In this document: one piece after another, positions 24,474 through 37,515 of the stretch
Layout: each line of letters begins with the position of its first letter
Numbering within the stretch: the stretch's first letter is position 1
Assembly (NCBI GenBank): GCA_030762935.1
Contig: CM060900.1
Span: forward strand, 291,366,236 to 291,430,235
Direction: 5' to 3'
DNA: 64,000 nucleotides
Source: Hymenopus coronatus
Taxonomy: Eukaryota; Arthropoda; Insecta; Mantodea; Hymenopodidae
The notes under the pieces: generated by a model
Databases searched by the model: none
Seen by the model: the letters and a program-made list of their open reading frames with translations, nothing else
Told to the model about the DNA's origin: nothing
Translations under genes and position numbers: made by a program

Positions 24474-27265
24474 ATGTAAAAGCTTGATCGTGGAGATAAT
24501 TCTGGGGAAAAATGAATATTGCAAAAACCAAACATTTCTATAGAGCAAAAATTCAGTTTTTTGAAGCAGGGAATAACATAGTGAATGCCACTGCTGTTAT
24601 TTACAACTAAAAGCAAACAAAAATGACTGTCTTTACTATTGCCATGTTAAATGCTGTATTTATCTGTTATGAAAGTAAAATATCTCATCACAAGTTAGGT
24701 TAGGAAACTCTTAATGTGTTTCTTGTCCAAGCTTACTTTCCTACATTATTTTCACACATAGCATATCTATGTTTTCACTTTATCGCATGTGAAATAATAT
24801 TTTCTTTATAGGTTACCTACCTACTGTAGTGTTCTTCATTCCTTTGAGCTTTCCAGATCAACAAGCTCAAGCAGCTCATCCATTTTTCGGCCAGCAATAG
24901 TAGTGTTGATACTGCTAACATGATGTTCTCAGCTCTGGGTATTGTTAACCATTATTAACTCTTTTAGTGCCAGCCTGAATAACAAAATGCTGTCTGAAAA
25001 GTACCAAGCAATTTTAGAGCAGAATACAGGGTTTTCAATTATTAGTAATAACTTATTTGTAGTAAACTGTTTTGTTTAATGTATAACATGTATTATATAG
25101 GTGAGAAGTCTGTTCAATTCTTTTTAACAAATTAAAGAGATAAGAACATTTTGAAAATAAAATAAAAAATTCCAAAATATTCAATAATTATTCATACGAA
25201 ACCTTGTTGTACAGAAAGTTCAGGCCAATGAAATGTAAGTACAAATATTTCTTTACTGAAACAGCAATCTGTTTTGGTCTGGTGTTCTGTTTTTTAAAAT
25301 ACAAAATGGTTGAATCACATGGTGTGCATCATCTGTTTACACCTCCATAAATCCATTTTGCAAAGTACACAGATTATTGCATTCGAGGGCTTTTGTTATT
25401 GGGTGCATTTTCATCACTGAAGCTAGAACATGTGTATATATCTTTCTCTCTTATGTTGATGTCAAACACTTTCATCAAGGCCTGAAAACTTAAAATAACT
25501 CTTTGTTCTAACACATGGCAAATTGCAGCTCTTATTTCATCCTCAGTTTGTAACTTTTTGCTACAAGATGTCATTTTTCAACCAATGTAAACAAATGCCG
25601 ATTAGAGAAACTAAATTTGGAATTTAGCGCTTCAGAGTGTAAAGATTGCCCTGAATTGCTCCAAAAAATCTTTCTCTATGGCAATGACATAGCATGCTAC
25701 ACGATTTTCCCACTGAAAAGAGCTAAAATATATGAAAATGACATCGCGATTAGATTGTAATTGGAATTTTCATAGAATATTTGGATCACGAACAGATCGT
25801 GGTTGGCACTAAAATTGTTATTTGTTCCTCCCAACGAGTTGCTTTTTTGTTGTTAATATTGCAGAATACTGCATTACAACTAGTTAGCACCTTTAACAAC
25901 TCATTAAACATTAACCATATGTAACAGAATGGGTGGAAATATTTGAAAATAGTACAGAAAAATTATGAATTAAACATTTTTTTCATTATAAGAAAATTAT
26001 AAATAAAACAACAGAAGTATAGTTTCTGCAGTTATTCACACATCTAGGGAGTTCTTTTACTGTGGCACAAGACTCCACTGCTCTCATAGCTTTTGGTATT
26101 CCGATGTGGCAATCACTAGCTAATTTTACTGCAAGTGTATGCTAAAACTGAAATTTTACATGCAAGTATTAGTCATGTTCTCTTGAACTGATAACAACAT
26201 GCTGTTATATGTGCCTTTTACATTCTGAATGTCTTCTTGGAAGCCTTATGCAGCTCATGCAAGGATGATCTTAATTTCTTTTGTAGTGTCTTTCAATTCA
26301 TCTATTGTATGGGATTAACTGGTCAACACCCAGTTTGAGCCAGATTTAAAGTTAACCATTGCTATTAATTTTGATCTCCTGAATTCAAATATAGCAAAAT
26401 GAAAGCTCTGGTGTCCGAGATATATAATTTTGATATTTTTCTTCGGGCCTTATTTTATCAAATATTTCATTTGTATACAGTAATACCTTTAATTTGAAAG
26501 TAGTTTTCTGAGGATCATCTCTCTCTGCCATAACTAGCTGATTACTCCAAAGAAGGATATATGGGTTTATTGCCTCATCAAGGCCATTTGCAACTCTCCT
26601 ACTAAGGGTTCAAAATGGTTTTCTATGAGAAAATATTCAAAAGCCAGCAAATGCATGTGCTTAGTGAAGACTTTAGCAGGAGTAGTTTGGAAGTGAAAGA
26701 GTCTATGAACCAGTGTTAATAGTGCAAATTTTACCAGCAGCATTGCAGTATGTCACGAGTGATTCATTTCATTACACTTGTGGCAAATTTACTCCTAAAC
26801 AAAAAGCCCCTTCGACTTTTAAAGCATACAAATTCTATTTTGGATGCAAATAGAATGTAGGACAAGGCTCCACAATTCTATTGCAAAACCTGTTCATCAG
26901 TCTTGCAATATTAGTAAAAATGAGTAAAAATCAATCTAAGTGTGTTTGCTATACCCCTGACTTGGAGGGAGCCAACGGCTCACATCACAGAACCACCATT
27001 TTAAGGAATGACCTCAAAAGGGAAACAAAATTTCCTGTACAGACACTCCTTCAACCATTCATCCAGTTCCTCAGTGTGAATTGCCGGTATCAAAACCTCC
27101 AGAAAGTATTACATATGATTTTTCTATTTGCAAGATTCAGGTATATCTGAAAACTTGAAAGTAAAGCAATAATCCAAAAATGCCTAATTTAATCACAAAA
27201 TGTTTGGTAATAGACATGTAAGTTCTAGCTTTGGTTTTAATTCAATTGTGTATTTTCACACAAAC
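24474..27265. other. Intron sequence with two weak open stretches
   Basis: No motif was recognised. A minus-strand ATG frame at 25374-25574 (TSCSKKLQTEDEIRAAICHV) and a minus-strand open stretch at about 26393-26608 (DEAINPYILLWSNQLVMAER) look coding-like, but I cannot assign them to a family. Confidence 0.35.
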
Positions 27266-27269
27266 CATG

Positions 27270-27400
27270 TGTAAATAGGTAGAGTCAGCCCGAAAAATTA
27301 AATACCATAGCTAAGATTTGAACTGTGGATCACTTGGTCTCTAGCCGGTTCCTCTAATCACTGAGCTAGCATGGCTACATTACGGCATGGCATTAAATTT
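27270..27400 (-). repeat. tRNA-derived SINE head, minus strand
   Basis: The reverse complement reads tgctagctcagtgattagag (box A) about 40 bp before acagttcaaatcttag (box B), with the spacing of a tRNA promoter. No ORF or real tRNA fold is expected, as the acceptor ends do not pair clearly. The limits of the body toward 27240 are uncertain. Confidence 0.65.
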
Positions 27401-27607
27401 CTCAACTGACTTGCATGTTTACTGATGAACCCCAAGGTGATCTCATATTATTTTGAGGTGATATAATCCAATGGCAACTTGCAATGCTGTAAGTACTTTC
27501 TGTCCTGGGCTTCAAAGTTTAGCCAACTATTAGGTCAATTAGTGTTAATTTAATTGTGCTTTTTCACACTAGCTTGTAAAGGACAGGCATTGGTGAGTAT
27601 GCTTATG

Positions 27608-29970
27608 TGTGGCTACAGGAAGCTGAATTCCATCGCCAAAAAGGACTGCTTCCCCTTAACAAAGATTGACAACACCCTGGACAGGCCTGCTGGTGCCCAG
27701 GATTTTTGACTTTGGGCTTGAAATCAGAAGACTGGCAAGTGGCCTTAGATCCCAGAGACAAGGAGAAGACCACATTCTTGACTGCCCAAGGACTTGAGTA
27801 ATTTATGGTTGCGCCCTTTGGCCTCTGCAATGTACCAGCCTCCTTCCAGTGCCTCATAAAATCTTTGATGATAGAGTTTACCTATGATGCCTGCCTGCTC
27901 TATTTGTATGGCATCACCATCATGGGCAATAACTTAGAAGAGCATCTTGAAAACCGGTCAAGATACTGTAAAGGCTGTAAGCACCTATTTGAAGTTGGAA
28001 TGTGAAGAAGTGCCAACTCCTTTAGCAAGGAGGTGAACTATTTAGGCCACATAGTTTCACCATCTTGGTTGGCCAGAGATCCAGAGAAGACTTGGGTAGT
28101 GAGAGATAGGCCTCACCTGAAAGATAAATGAGAAGTATCCTGGGCCTCTACAGCTACTACTGTCAATTCATCCAACATCATGAAACCACTCACTCTTCTG
28201 ATGGAAGAGAACTAGCCTTAGAAGTAATCAGAAGAGGCAGAGAGTGTGATCCAGGTGCTAAAGTCAGAACTCTGCAGTGCTACTATTTTAGTATTTTCTC
28301 AACCTGGTGGCAACTTTATTGTGGATACTGATACCAGTGACATCACCATTGGGGCATTCTATCAAAGGTCCAGGATGGCCAGGAGCAGGTAATTGCCTAC
28401 TACAGCAAGATGCTCTCCAAAGCAGAAGAGAAATATTATGTTACCCAACAAGAGTTCCTGCAGTAGTAAAGGTGCTAGAGCACTTCCACAGTATCCTGAG
28501 GACTGACCACTCCACCCCCTCCTAGCTGTTAAGTTTCAAGAACCTGGAGGGCCAGACAGTGCATTGGGTCCGTAGGGTGCAAGATTACAACATTAGATCA
28601 AAACATCTGAAAGGAAAGAGCCACACCAATGTGGATGCTGTGTCCAGATGGCCCTGTCCACAAGAGTGTGGCCACTGCACTAAGGTTGAACAGAGAGTGT
28701 GCCACAGTTGTCCTTGCCATTTCAGCAGTGCCTACAGCTAGATGGGATAGCACAGGGCTGAACAGAGAGCAGATGGCAGATGCGGACTTGGGGCCCTCCT
28801 GGGAGAAGTGGAGATGGGGACTAGATTGGGCTTGGAGGACATTACACCAAGAAGTAGTACGTACAAGTCCTACTGGGCCCAGGTGAACTCATTGAAGATA
28901 AAGAATGGGATACTCTTCAGAGTATGGATGTCACTTGATGGGAAGACCCAGAGAGTAGCTGATCCTCCCTCGGAGAAAGGTCGCAGAAGTCCTGGAGGAG
29001 TACATGCAGGAATTTCAGGACATTTGGGACCCAATTGAACCATCTACAAGCTCTGACAACAGTACTACTGACTGAGATTATGGGCAGATGCTGAGAGGTG
29101 GTGCTGCCAATGGCATGTGTGTGTGACAAGTCACAGCCTACAAACCAGAAGCCAGGGTCTCGTGCAGCAGTATAACATGGGAGCAACTTTTGAACGTATT
29201 GTCACTTATGTGGCTGGGCATTCCTGTGCCAGACATGTGCAATAAGCATCTGTTGGTAGCCATGGATAACTTGAAGTGGCTGGAGATGTATGGCATCCCT
29301 AACCAGGAGGCCAAGACCAACTGCCTTAAGGAATACCAATGGAACTACTCAGTGATCAGGGCACCAACTTTGAGTTCAGCCTAAGAGGGAAACACTTGAG
29401 CAACTTGGAGCGCACAAGAAGTGTACAACACTTCATCTGCAATCAGATGGCATAGTTGAGTAATATATCAAGACTAGAGGAAGGTTGTGGCCATTCACCA
29501 GAGAGACTGGAATGTCAGAGTGCTACTTTTGCCTGCTGCTCTTAAACCTGCAACTACTAGGTTGACACTAGCCTGTGTGGTCTTTGGCAGGGAGCTGCGT
29601 CTACCATGCAATCTGGTGTTAGAGAGTCCTCCTGTGGCAGAACAGACAGCAATCGGCTACATGGAGCATCTTATGGACTGACTTTGCATGACAGGCATAA
29701 GCTGGCCTGTTGAGACATCCATGTAACGAGCTGTCAGATAAAGACCTGTAATGATCAGCAGGCCAACAGCTGAGATTTCCAGCAAGGTGATCTGGTGTGG
29801 CTGTATCACCCTATCCGTACCAAAGGACACTGCCCCAAGGTTCAACAATCATGGCAAGAGCCATACCTTTTGGTAAAGATGATAAATGATGTTGCCTACC
29901 ATATTCAGAGGCCACCCTATGGGAAGGAAACTGGTAGTACATTTGGATCGTTGAGATCACTACAATGATG
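27608..29970 (+). pseudogene. Gypsy pol (RT, RNase H, integrase), heavily broken
   Basis: Recognisable blocks in order: RKLNSIAKKDCFPL near 27620; VALDPRDKEKTTFLTAQG near 27740-27793; MVAPFGLCNVPASFQCL at 27805; a tether segment (NYLGHIVSP) near 28040; RNase H start FIVDTDTSDITIGAF near 28318-28365; YNIRSKHLKGKSHTNVDAVS near 28583-28645; integrase core pieces with LLVAMDNLKWLEMYGIPNQE at about 29253-29315; VVFGRELRLPC near 29578; and a C-terminal SWQEPYLLVKMINDVAYHIQ near 29850-29910. The catalytic YVDD of RT is replaced by a degraded YLYGITIMGNN. More than ten frame breaks are present. Confidence 0.85.
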
Positions 29971-30004
29971 CTGGTTGAGATATATAGCCCTGAAGAGGGA
30001 GCAA

Positions 30005-30374
30005 TGTGACAGTATCATCTTCTGCATTGGTTCTGATGGTTGCCTTAGTATGCAAGTCATCACAGTTGGAGACTTTGCAATGCATAAGAATGCAGGAAGT
30101 GTGGCATGCTGGCAATCAGAGACTTAGGAACATGAGATGTATCGATTCTTCCAGAGCATTTGGGTAATGCAAGCTTCCAGAAAGTTCTGTGACATATTCT
30201 AGCTATAAAAGGAGGAAGAATTTCAAGCTGGTGTGTGTAGTGAGTTGTGAGTGACTGGAGTATTAGTGCTCAGTGGTGTGCAGCCATCAATTTTCGAGTG
30301 AATAATTACTTGCAGCAATGAATCAAAGAGTTTATTTGTAACCTATTTTTGAGGGAATAAAGACATTTGTTACA
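30005..30374 (+). repeat. Gypsy 3' LTR (370 bp)
   Basis: It starts TGTGACAGTATC directly after the polypurine tract and ends TTTGTTACA. A TATA-like tataaaagg occurs near 30205 and an aataaa signal at 30357-30362, as expected for U3 and R. The 5' partner is absent from the window. Confidence 0.8.
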
Positions 30375-30619
30375 ATAAGTATTAGAAAAGTGTTTTCTGT
30401 TGATTTGGCAAATCAAAGGAAGGAATGCACCTCACATGTTGGTATTTTCAGTACATGTCATACAATATAGCCTGCTAAATAATAAACCAAACCTTCTTTT
30501 CCAGTGCTAATTTCAGTTTTGTTCTGCACATTCTGGAATATGAATTTAGCTGCCAAAGTTCTCAATTTTGTCTTCCATTGTATCCTTATTGTACAATTTT
30601 TATTACTTTCTCTACACAT

Positions 30620-31345
30620 ATGATGTACATAGTGTATAAAGCAAATATTTTACTCCATCCAAAAATTTGATACCAAGATTTCACTGATGTACGTTTTGAG
30701 CCCCCTGAGTCCAAAGAAAAGCATTTTTAGAAAAAAGTCTGTGTTTGTTCCTGTGGGCAGCATAGCTCAAAAAGTAAAAGACTGATGAATACCAAACTTG
30801 GTATTTAAGATTGGTATCTTCAAAGGATGTGACACAAAGATTTTCAAAAAAATCCCCCTCACCCCAAACTACCCTTTATATGGAAACAATTTTGAAAATG
30901 ATGTTTTTTGCGGAAATTGCTATAAGTTTTATTAAAGCTATTTACATAAAAAATAAAACGTATATTTAGAATTTTCTGGGAATAGCTTCTGAAGAGCTCT
31001 TCATTTTGGATTCATTTTCCTCAATTTTGCATAACTAGTAAACCATAAGAAATAGACAAAAACTTGCCATACAAAAAATGTAGATCTTGTTAAAACACAC
31101 AGTTTATGTTATACATATTTCTGTTGTAGAGTTGACCGTTTCCAAGATATTCCTTGTTATTAATTTCAAGTTTAAAATACTGATACATTTCTCAGACAGG
31201 AAGTGTCTGTTTTTCTTTTTTATACTCCTGGCTAAGCAAAGAAGCAAATTTCAATGACAATCACGCTAATGATAGCTTTTAAAGCATTGACTATTGCTTT
31301 AGCATAGTGCATTCCTTTAGTTCCCTTCTACTTATAAGGAATTAA
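30620..31345 (+). repeat. Unclassified dispersed repeat, copy 1
   Basis: This stretch of about 0.7 kb aligns by eye with 34420-35095 in the same orientation. Shared landmarks in order: agcatttttagaaaaaagtc, taccaaacttggtattt, ccctttatatggaa, tctgggaatagcttctg, accataagaaatagac, atgtagatctt, and tctcagacaggaag. It has no ORF, and I saw no terminal repeats or A-tail. Confidence 0.75.
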
Positions 31346-31534
31346 GTAATAAATACATTCTGCTAATGCTCATCTTGATTGGCATGGTATAGAAAGAATA
31401 ATAATCTTTTGTAAGAAGTTTGTTTGTAGAACAGTTAGAGGAATTCATGAGAGTGTAACATATCAGATTTTTTTCTGTTAATTTTGTAAAGAGGTGATAA
31501 AAAATTTAGATTTGTATTCAAGTCAGTCTGGTTT

Positions 31535-31745
31535 GCAAAGGTTTATAGGTGGCTTGGTGATCCTAAGGTTGTGGGTTCAAAACCTGCCTCAAATCAATGT
31601 TTTTTTAAGTGTACTTAAAAGTGTCAGCCATGTCTGTAGATTTGCTGGGATGTAAAAGATCCTGAGGAACAAAATTCCAGCACACAGGCAGCGCTGATAT
31701 ATCCTGGGAATTGACAGTATCATTGACAGACAAGTAACAAATAGG
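31535..31745 (+). repeat. tRNA-derived SINE, probable family B
   Basis: A box-B-like gtgggttcaaaacctgcc lies at about 31567-31584, after a head with a weaker box A. The body contains gtagatttgctgggatgta, agatcctgaggaacaaaatt and ccagcacacaggcagcgctg. Part of the body resembles the family A SINE around its gtagattt segment, so the two families may be related. Confidence 0.6.
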
Positions 31746-32479
31746 ATTTTTATTCAAAATTTCCACTTTTAGATAAAGCAGGCTCTGCAGGTATGTAGAT
31801 AGAATGAAGTTTGTGCAGCAGTGTTACCAGGAACATTTGTATAGGTATCCATTTTTAAACAATTTGTATAAAAACAATTAGTAAATGTGAATTAATTCTG
31901 AGTTGAAAGCTTTTGCAAGCTTTGATTTTATATTCATAGATAGGTGCAGTTATTGAAATTAAAGTTAAATTTTGCTATTACTTTATAAACATTTTTAGTA
32001 AGGGGAGTTCCCATCTTCAATCCTCCTGCCCCCGCGTGGTTACAAATCTGAGTATGTAGGTGCAGAAAGAAACAGTGGTGGGTGATTATTACAAGTGCAT
32101 TTGGGATAACTACATATTACATACCCTACTTAAACTTGATCAGAAATTAGCACTACAAATCTTTGTTCTATATCTTCTACATTGTGAAAAAAGAGGTATC
32201 GTGGTAAATTTTTTCATAAGTGCATTTAATTCCCTTTAATAATGTTCTTCAGTGAGAGGGTAAAGGAAGTAAGTCATAGCTTAAACAGTGTCTGGTAACT
32301 TTTAGCTTTTATTTTCAAAAGTAGAGAATCCAGGAGAAATTTGTCATACCTTATCTATTTTTCAGTTTTTATATTGACATTTACATAATGTCTACTACAT
32401 TTAATTTTTTTTAAAATCTACTTTTAATTTTGTTGTCTAAATAGAATATATGAATGATTTTTATGTAATACAAATTTTA

Positions 32480-33765
32480 TAACTTGGGCTGCCCTCTGAA
32501 CATGGACCCAGCCCTTATAGTCATAGGTCAGGCCTGCTTCACAGCCATAACAAATTTTGCAGCTTTTGTGTGCACTCTTTCCCTTTGTGTTTGCTGTCTC
32601 ATTGTGAACTTCCTCCTCTGTGTTTTCTGTATCCTATTTTGTTTATTTTACTCTTTTGCTTCCCACTTTAAGCTTATTTAAGTCTTTCTTTGATTTTCCT
32701 TTCCCTTTTACCAGGCTTCTTTCTTTTAGTCTCTTTATCACTACCTTTTGCCTTTCCTTCACCTTATTTATACTGCACTTGCCTTAGTTCTTACCCCCAT
32801 CCCTTCTCTTAAAACCCTTTTTCCCACCTATTTCTGCTTCTGTTTTTGGCTGCCCTAATATTCAACCTTACTCTATTACTGGCTAATTTACACCTTTCTT
32901 GGGACTTTATTGAAACTTCACTTAATCTCACTTTCACTTTTCCTATAATATTTACCTATCAATTTCAACTTTTCTTCACTCTTTTACACACTTTGTTCTC
33001 ACTGCACTTGCTGTTGGTCTTATGCCTGCCCTTTTTTTCTCCTATCTGCACCTTCCTACCTTTCATTTTGTCCAGCTATCCACCATAATGAATCTATTCT
33101 CTCCTTGCACTTACTGTGATTGTACAATACGCCTCCTTTTGCCCCTTCTAATTGATACTGACCTGTCTCAACTTTCCACACTTTTAACTCTTCAAACATT
33201 GTTCATTTTCCATTCCTTACTTATTGTATGCCCAATCTTCCCTTGTGATCTTGTCCTTCCATTTGTACACTACATATATTGCCAATCTCTTTTTACTTTA
33301 TGCTAATAGTTTATTTTTTAAGTTCCCCTATGCTTCTATTGTGTTTTTTTGGTATTGCTCTTTTGTCCTGGTCACTTACCAGCCTACTGACCTACTCTCC
33401 CCTTCCTTCAGTCACCTCCATTGTTTTTTCTTCCTCTCCTCATCTTCTACCACCTCTAAATCTGACATACTGCCCTCCCTGCCTCTCCTTCTGTTGACTT
33501 CAGCTGTCTTTACCTTCCTCCTTTTCCTCTTTCCCCTCTAACTTGTGGTCCTGCTTCAATTCCCCTGTCTTCCCCTTTCAATCATGTTCACCACTTTGTA
33601 TTGCTGCTCTAGATGCCTGCTGCTAAAATTGCATTCTTTGGCTGTTACCCTCCTATATCTGGGAATTTTTTCTTCGTTGTCACTTTTTCTAATTCCTGTT
33701 CCACTGCATTTGTTTCTTCATGTGTCCCTTCTGTCACTTTACTGTCAGTCTATAATTTAAAATCT
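32480..33765. repeat. Pyrimidine-rich tract of about 1.3 kb
   Basis: The + strand is strongly C/T-biased, so several long frames rich in Leu, Ser, Phe and Pro stay open by composition (for example 33022-33306 and 33224-33541). There is no repeating unit. A decayed antisense LINE ORF1, which is often purine-rich on its coding strand, would look like this, but I cannot show it. Confidence 0.5.
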
Positions 33766-33899
33766 AGAACAGTGGCATATCTAGAACTTGGCTCTGTGGG
33801 GAGGGGGGTGAAGAATATTTTTTATAGTTGCAGTTTGAGTTTGGAATAACGCTCCCTCCTCATCACGACAACATTTAAAAAAACTGCAATATCAATAGT

Positions 33900-34185
33900 C
33901 CTCCCTGGTTTAGGGGTAACTTGCTAGCCTCTAGTTTCCAAGATTGCAGGTTCAAATCTGGGGGGGGGGGGGGAGTTGATTGATTTTATTTGGGCATAAG
34001 AATCCTTAGCAAAACTGCCTTCGGAGGGGAACTAAAGACATCGATCCTGTTTTGTAGATTTATGGCATATAAAACCTCAAAACTGATAAAGCGGCCTCTG
34101 AGGAAAATTAAGTGATCTTTCACCCTTAAATGGGATGCTCAGAACTGTAGCATTAAAGAACTCCATAAATAAAACTTACTCTCCT
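33900..34185 (+). repeat. tRNA-derived SINE, family A, copy 2
   Basis: Box-A-like tggtttaggggtaacttgct and box-B-like gcaggttcaaatctg are spaced as in a tRNA, followed by a G run (33961-33973). The body (gtagatttatggcatataaa, ctgaggaaaattaagtgatc) matches the copy at 12095-12390. This copy has the better promoter boxes of the two. Confidence 0.75.
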
Positions 34186-34419
34186 TTTTACATATTCATT
34201 ACAAACTTATTTTTATTTTTGAACTTTATATTTAATTTTAGACAATATTGCAGATTACTAAGAACAAATTAAAGAAATGAAAGAGTTTCAGTAGTAGATT
34301 TATTTGTGATCCAGACGAGTATATTCCCATATTATACCACTATATTTTGTTTAAAATTTCAATAATTATTTAACCTTCATATTTTATTTTTAGCTTGTAT
34401 TTTTAGCTTCTCTATCGCG

Positions 34420-35095
34420 TACAGTGTACATAATAGGTAGGAAAGGTATTGCATTGTATTATATATTTATCGAAAATGAATGTTTTGAGGACACTGAATC
34501 CTAGAAAAGTGTTTTTAGAATAAGATTTCTGTGTGCATCTGTAAACAGCATAACTATAAACAAAAGAAGGTTAAGTACCAAACTTGGTATTTGAGTTTAG
34601 CATCTTTCAAACATGCGATGCGAAGGTTTTAGGAAAATTCTGCATCCGTTACAGTCTACCATTTATATGGAATATTTTTTAAACTTATTTTCTCAAAAAT
34701 GGCTCTAACAGTTTGGATTAAATTATATTAAAGAAATTAAAGGCAAATAAAATGTATATATTGAGTTTTGTGGGAATAGTCTCTGGAGCCTTCTTCATTC
34801 TGGAGAACTTAAGCATAAACCATAAGATATAGATAAAAACTCATACTACATAAAATGTAGATCTCATTAAAAACATTTTACATTAGTACACTTTTTGCAG
34901 AGTTAACCTTAGAGTTATTCCTCGTTATTGGAATGAATTTTCCAATAATGCTTTTCTCAAACAGGAAGTTGTCTTTCATTTTTTTTTACTTGTGACCATG
35001 CAAAGAGGATGGAACCAGTTTTTAATAGATTTGACAATTGCATTAACCTAATAATATACCCTTATTTCTCTTGCACCTGTAAGGAAATAACTATT
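34420..35095 (+). repeat. Unclassified dispersed repeat, copy 2
   Basis: Direct repeat of 30620-31345, with many substitutions and small indels. It keeps the order of shared landmarks, including taccaaacttggtatttgag, ccatttatatggaatat, tgtgggaatagtctctgg and ctcaaacaggaag. No coding potential is seen. Confidence 0.75.
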
Positions 35096-37430
35096 GATTA
35101 TTATTTGTAAAAAAATGTGAAAATCGACCAAAAATTTTCGATTATAATGCACTTGTTATAAAACGGCTTTCTTAATTCCTTGGCAGATGTAGCGCCAACC
35201 ATGGAATGACTATCACTTAAGACTATATTTTGGACAACTCTAAATTTTTTTTTCAGAAACTGGACATGTACCAACTATTTCAGATACACCGCAAAGCCTA
35301 AATGTTTCTTTATTATTTTAAATACAAATAGTTGCTTACCACGTTTTTTTAACTTATAACAATGTTTATCTTAATGGTTTTATTAGTGTTTAATATGATA
35401 ATGCTCCATTTTTATTTTTCTTAAATTTCCCAATGTCTGTAGCTCAAATAGCGATGTGATTCGGTTTATCAGCTTTGTGGACTTATTCTGTATTATGATT
35501 AATGTATGGTGCTTGGGTTTGATTTGTCTAAATACGTTGCACTGTACATAATTTTAATGAAAAAATGGTCACTTGGTTAAAAAAACTTGAATAACATGAG
35601 TAAATAAATTTCTACAGAATAGCGCACAAAAAACCGGCCGTAAGTACTAGACTACTCACTGTTGCCTGTCAATTGTTATCTATTGTTGCAAAGCTGTTTT
35701 GACTAGTTTTGTATATATAGACCTTAGAATTAGGTTATTAGTTATTTCTTTATCATGTAATTATTACATGTTTACCTATTTGTTGTATCTGCTCGAGGTG
35801 GGCAACAATTCATGTGTAATTGGCGGGGGAGCAGTCAGTACATGGGGCTGGTTTTCATGCGCCACCCTTGCGGAAAAACAATCAAATTCTTTTTAGTAAA
35901 ATAATGTAAGAATACGAGGTAGCTATGCAAATCTTAAAAGTAACTAATGAAGTACCCACCTATCCTTATGTCATTAGGATTGATGACTAGAGATGTGTGT
36001 TTTGATGGGAATGAACTTAAGATGTCGAAGCTTTACTACTTGAAAACTCAGCAGTGCATTATTTATCTTGTCTGGTACTGGATTGGTCAGTTTAAATGTC
36101 CTTTGTCACTTTCTTAAGTTTATCCAGTTGTTTTCCTTATATAAAAGGAATAAATAGTGCTGAACTTGGTGTAAGCTTACAATTTTTTTTTTTTTCTTTA
36201 AAATATGGGACACCTGAAAAGGTTGTGATTAACTGATCAATACTTTCTGAATATGGTATTAACATAAGATTAGAGTGCAGGAAACATGATATTGGATAAA
36301 TACACTTTACAATACCAGAGTTCAAACCATGTGCAAAATGTTGATAGCAAATTTTATAGTGAAGGATATATGTCCTGTAAATTGGAAGAGAAGGTGCATT
36401 TCCGTTTAGGCATAATAGCTTAAGTTTTTGCAAATATCACAGTACATCAACTGCCAAAACTACTGCTCACAGAATGCGGTAAACAACAAAAATAAGCGAG
36501 ATAGGTGCCAACTCAGCATTTCTCGCAATAAATGACAATTTTAGTTAGTTTTTTAATTTAGGTAGGCAGTGTCAAGAAAATACGGGACCTATTCATGTTC
36601 CAATAAAAATTCTCGGGATGCAAGAAGTAAATAAGGAGACTGTCCCATTTTTACGGGATGAATGGCAGGCTTATACAGATATCGTCAACTTTAAGCTTCT
36701 TTCCCATGCCAATTAAATTGAATAATGAACAAACAAAAGGTAAATTAATTAGCATAACGGATCAACGAATCAGAGGAAAAGACCACAAGTAGCCATTTGC
36801 TGTCGTAACCAATAATACACATTACACTAATGCTAAGAGGCGCTGAACCAACAGGCAGAGAGATTGTAGGTAGTAGTAGGAATGCACGCCGTGCCGGCAG
36901 TCCCTAGTTGGAGAGTCTTGCTGGTTGGAAAGCAACTAACCCGCACAAAAGCCACAAATATCTTATTTTATAATCTTGTTTATATACTAAAAGCAGGTTT
37001 ATTTCTGTGGTACAGCAAAAAGCTGTTTATGACAAGAATTTCAGTGAATGTGTCACTTTTAAGATAAAAAAATTGGAAGAATGTGTGCGTAGTTTTTTTG
37101 GGGGGAGGGCTTCTGGGGGGGGGTCTGATCCTGTTCGTCCCCCCCCCATAAATATGCCCCTGATCTGGAATATATACCACTTTTCCTTGACTATATGCCA
37201 CCCTTCATTATTCTATCAATTTTCTCATTAGTTTACTTTTCCAAAATTCAGGTTCCTGTTAATGAAGATGTCGATACATTTAATTCTTTGCCTGATTTAT
37301 TATGTGAAAGAGCCATTTGTGTACTTAAACATTTTACCAGTATATTCCTTTTCCCTCTTCCCTTCTAAAATGTAATAGCTTCATAAATTTCTTAATAATT
37401 GACATCCATCCCTACCTAGTCTTTTATTCA
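35096..37430. other. Intron sequence with G/C homopolymer tracts
   Basis: No gene was recognised. G runs near 37098-37124 and a C run at 37140-37148 flank a short spacer. The reverse complement of 37130-37160 reads caggggcatatttatggggg, which resembles the tip of a non-autonomous hAT family. Confidence 0.4.
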
Positions 37431-37515
37431 AAAGTTGCACCTCCATTCTTGCTTCTCTTCCAGTTCTTTCTTCTATCCCCAAAATTACCAAGTTGTATCT
37501 TCTAATCTTGTCATC

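Larger units (their letters stand above)
27608..30374 (+). mobile_element. Gypsy LTR retrotransposon, 3' part with LTR
   Basis: The copy begins inside the reverse transcriptase near 27608 and runs through RNase H, integrase and its C-terminus to a polypurine tract (tgaagagggagcaa, 29991-30004) and a 3' LTR. Gag, protease and the 5' LTR are missing. The element is in the same orientation as the second Gypsy at 45337, but their LTRs do not look alike, so these appear to be different families rather than two ends of one element. Confidence 0.85.

Noticed and set aside
31550..31600. Functional tRNA gene
   Set aside because: Only promoter-box similarity is seen. The acceptor and anticodon stems do not pair, and a SINE body follows.
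32846..33849. Overlapping Leu/Phe/Ser-rich frames as membrane proteins
   Set aside because: All three + frames look hydrophobic because the strand is C/T-biased. There is no consistent start, motif or splice context.
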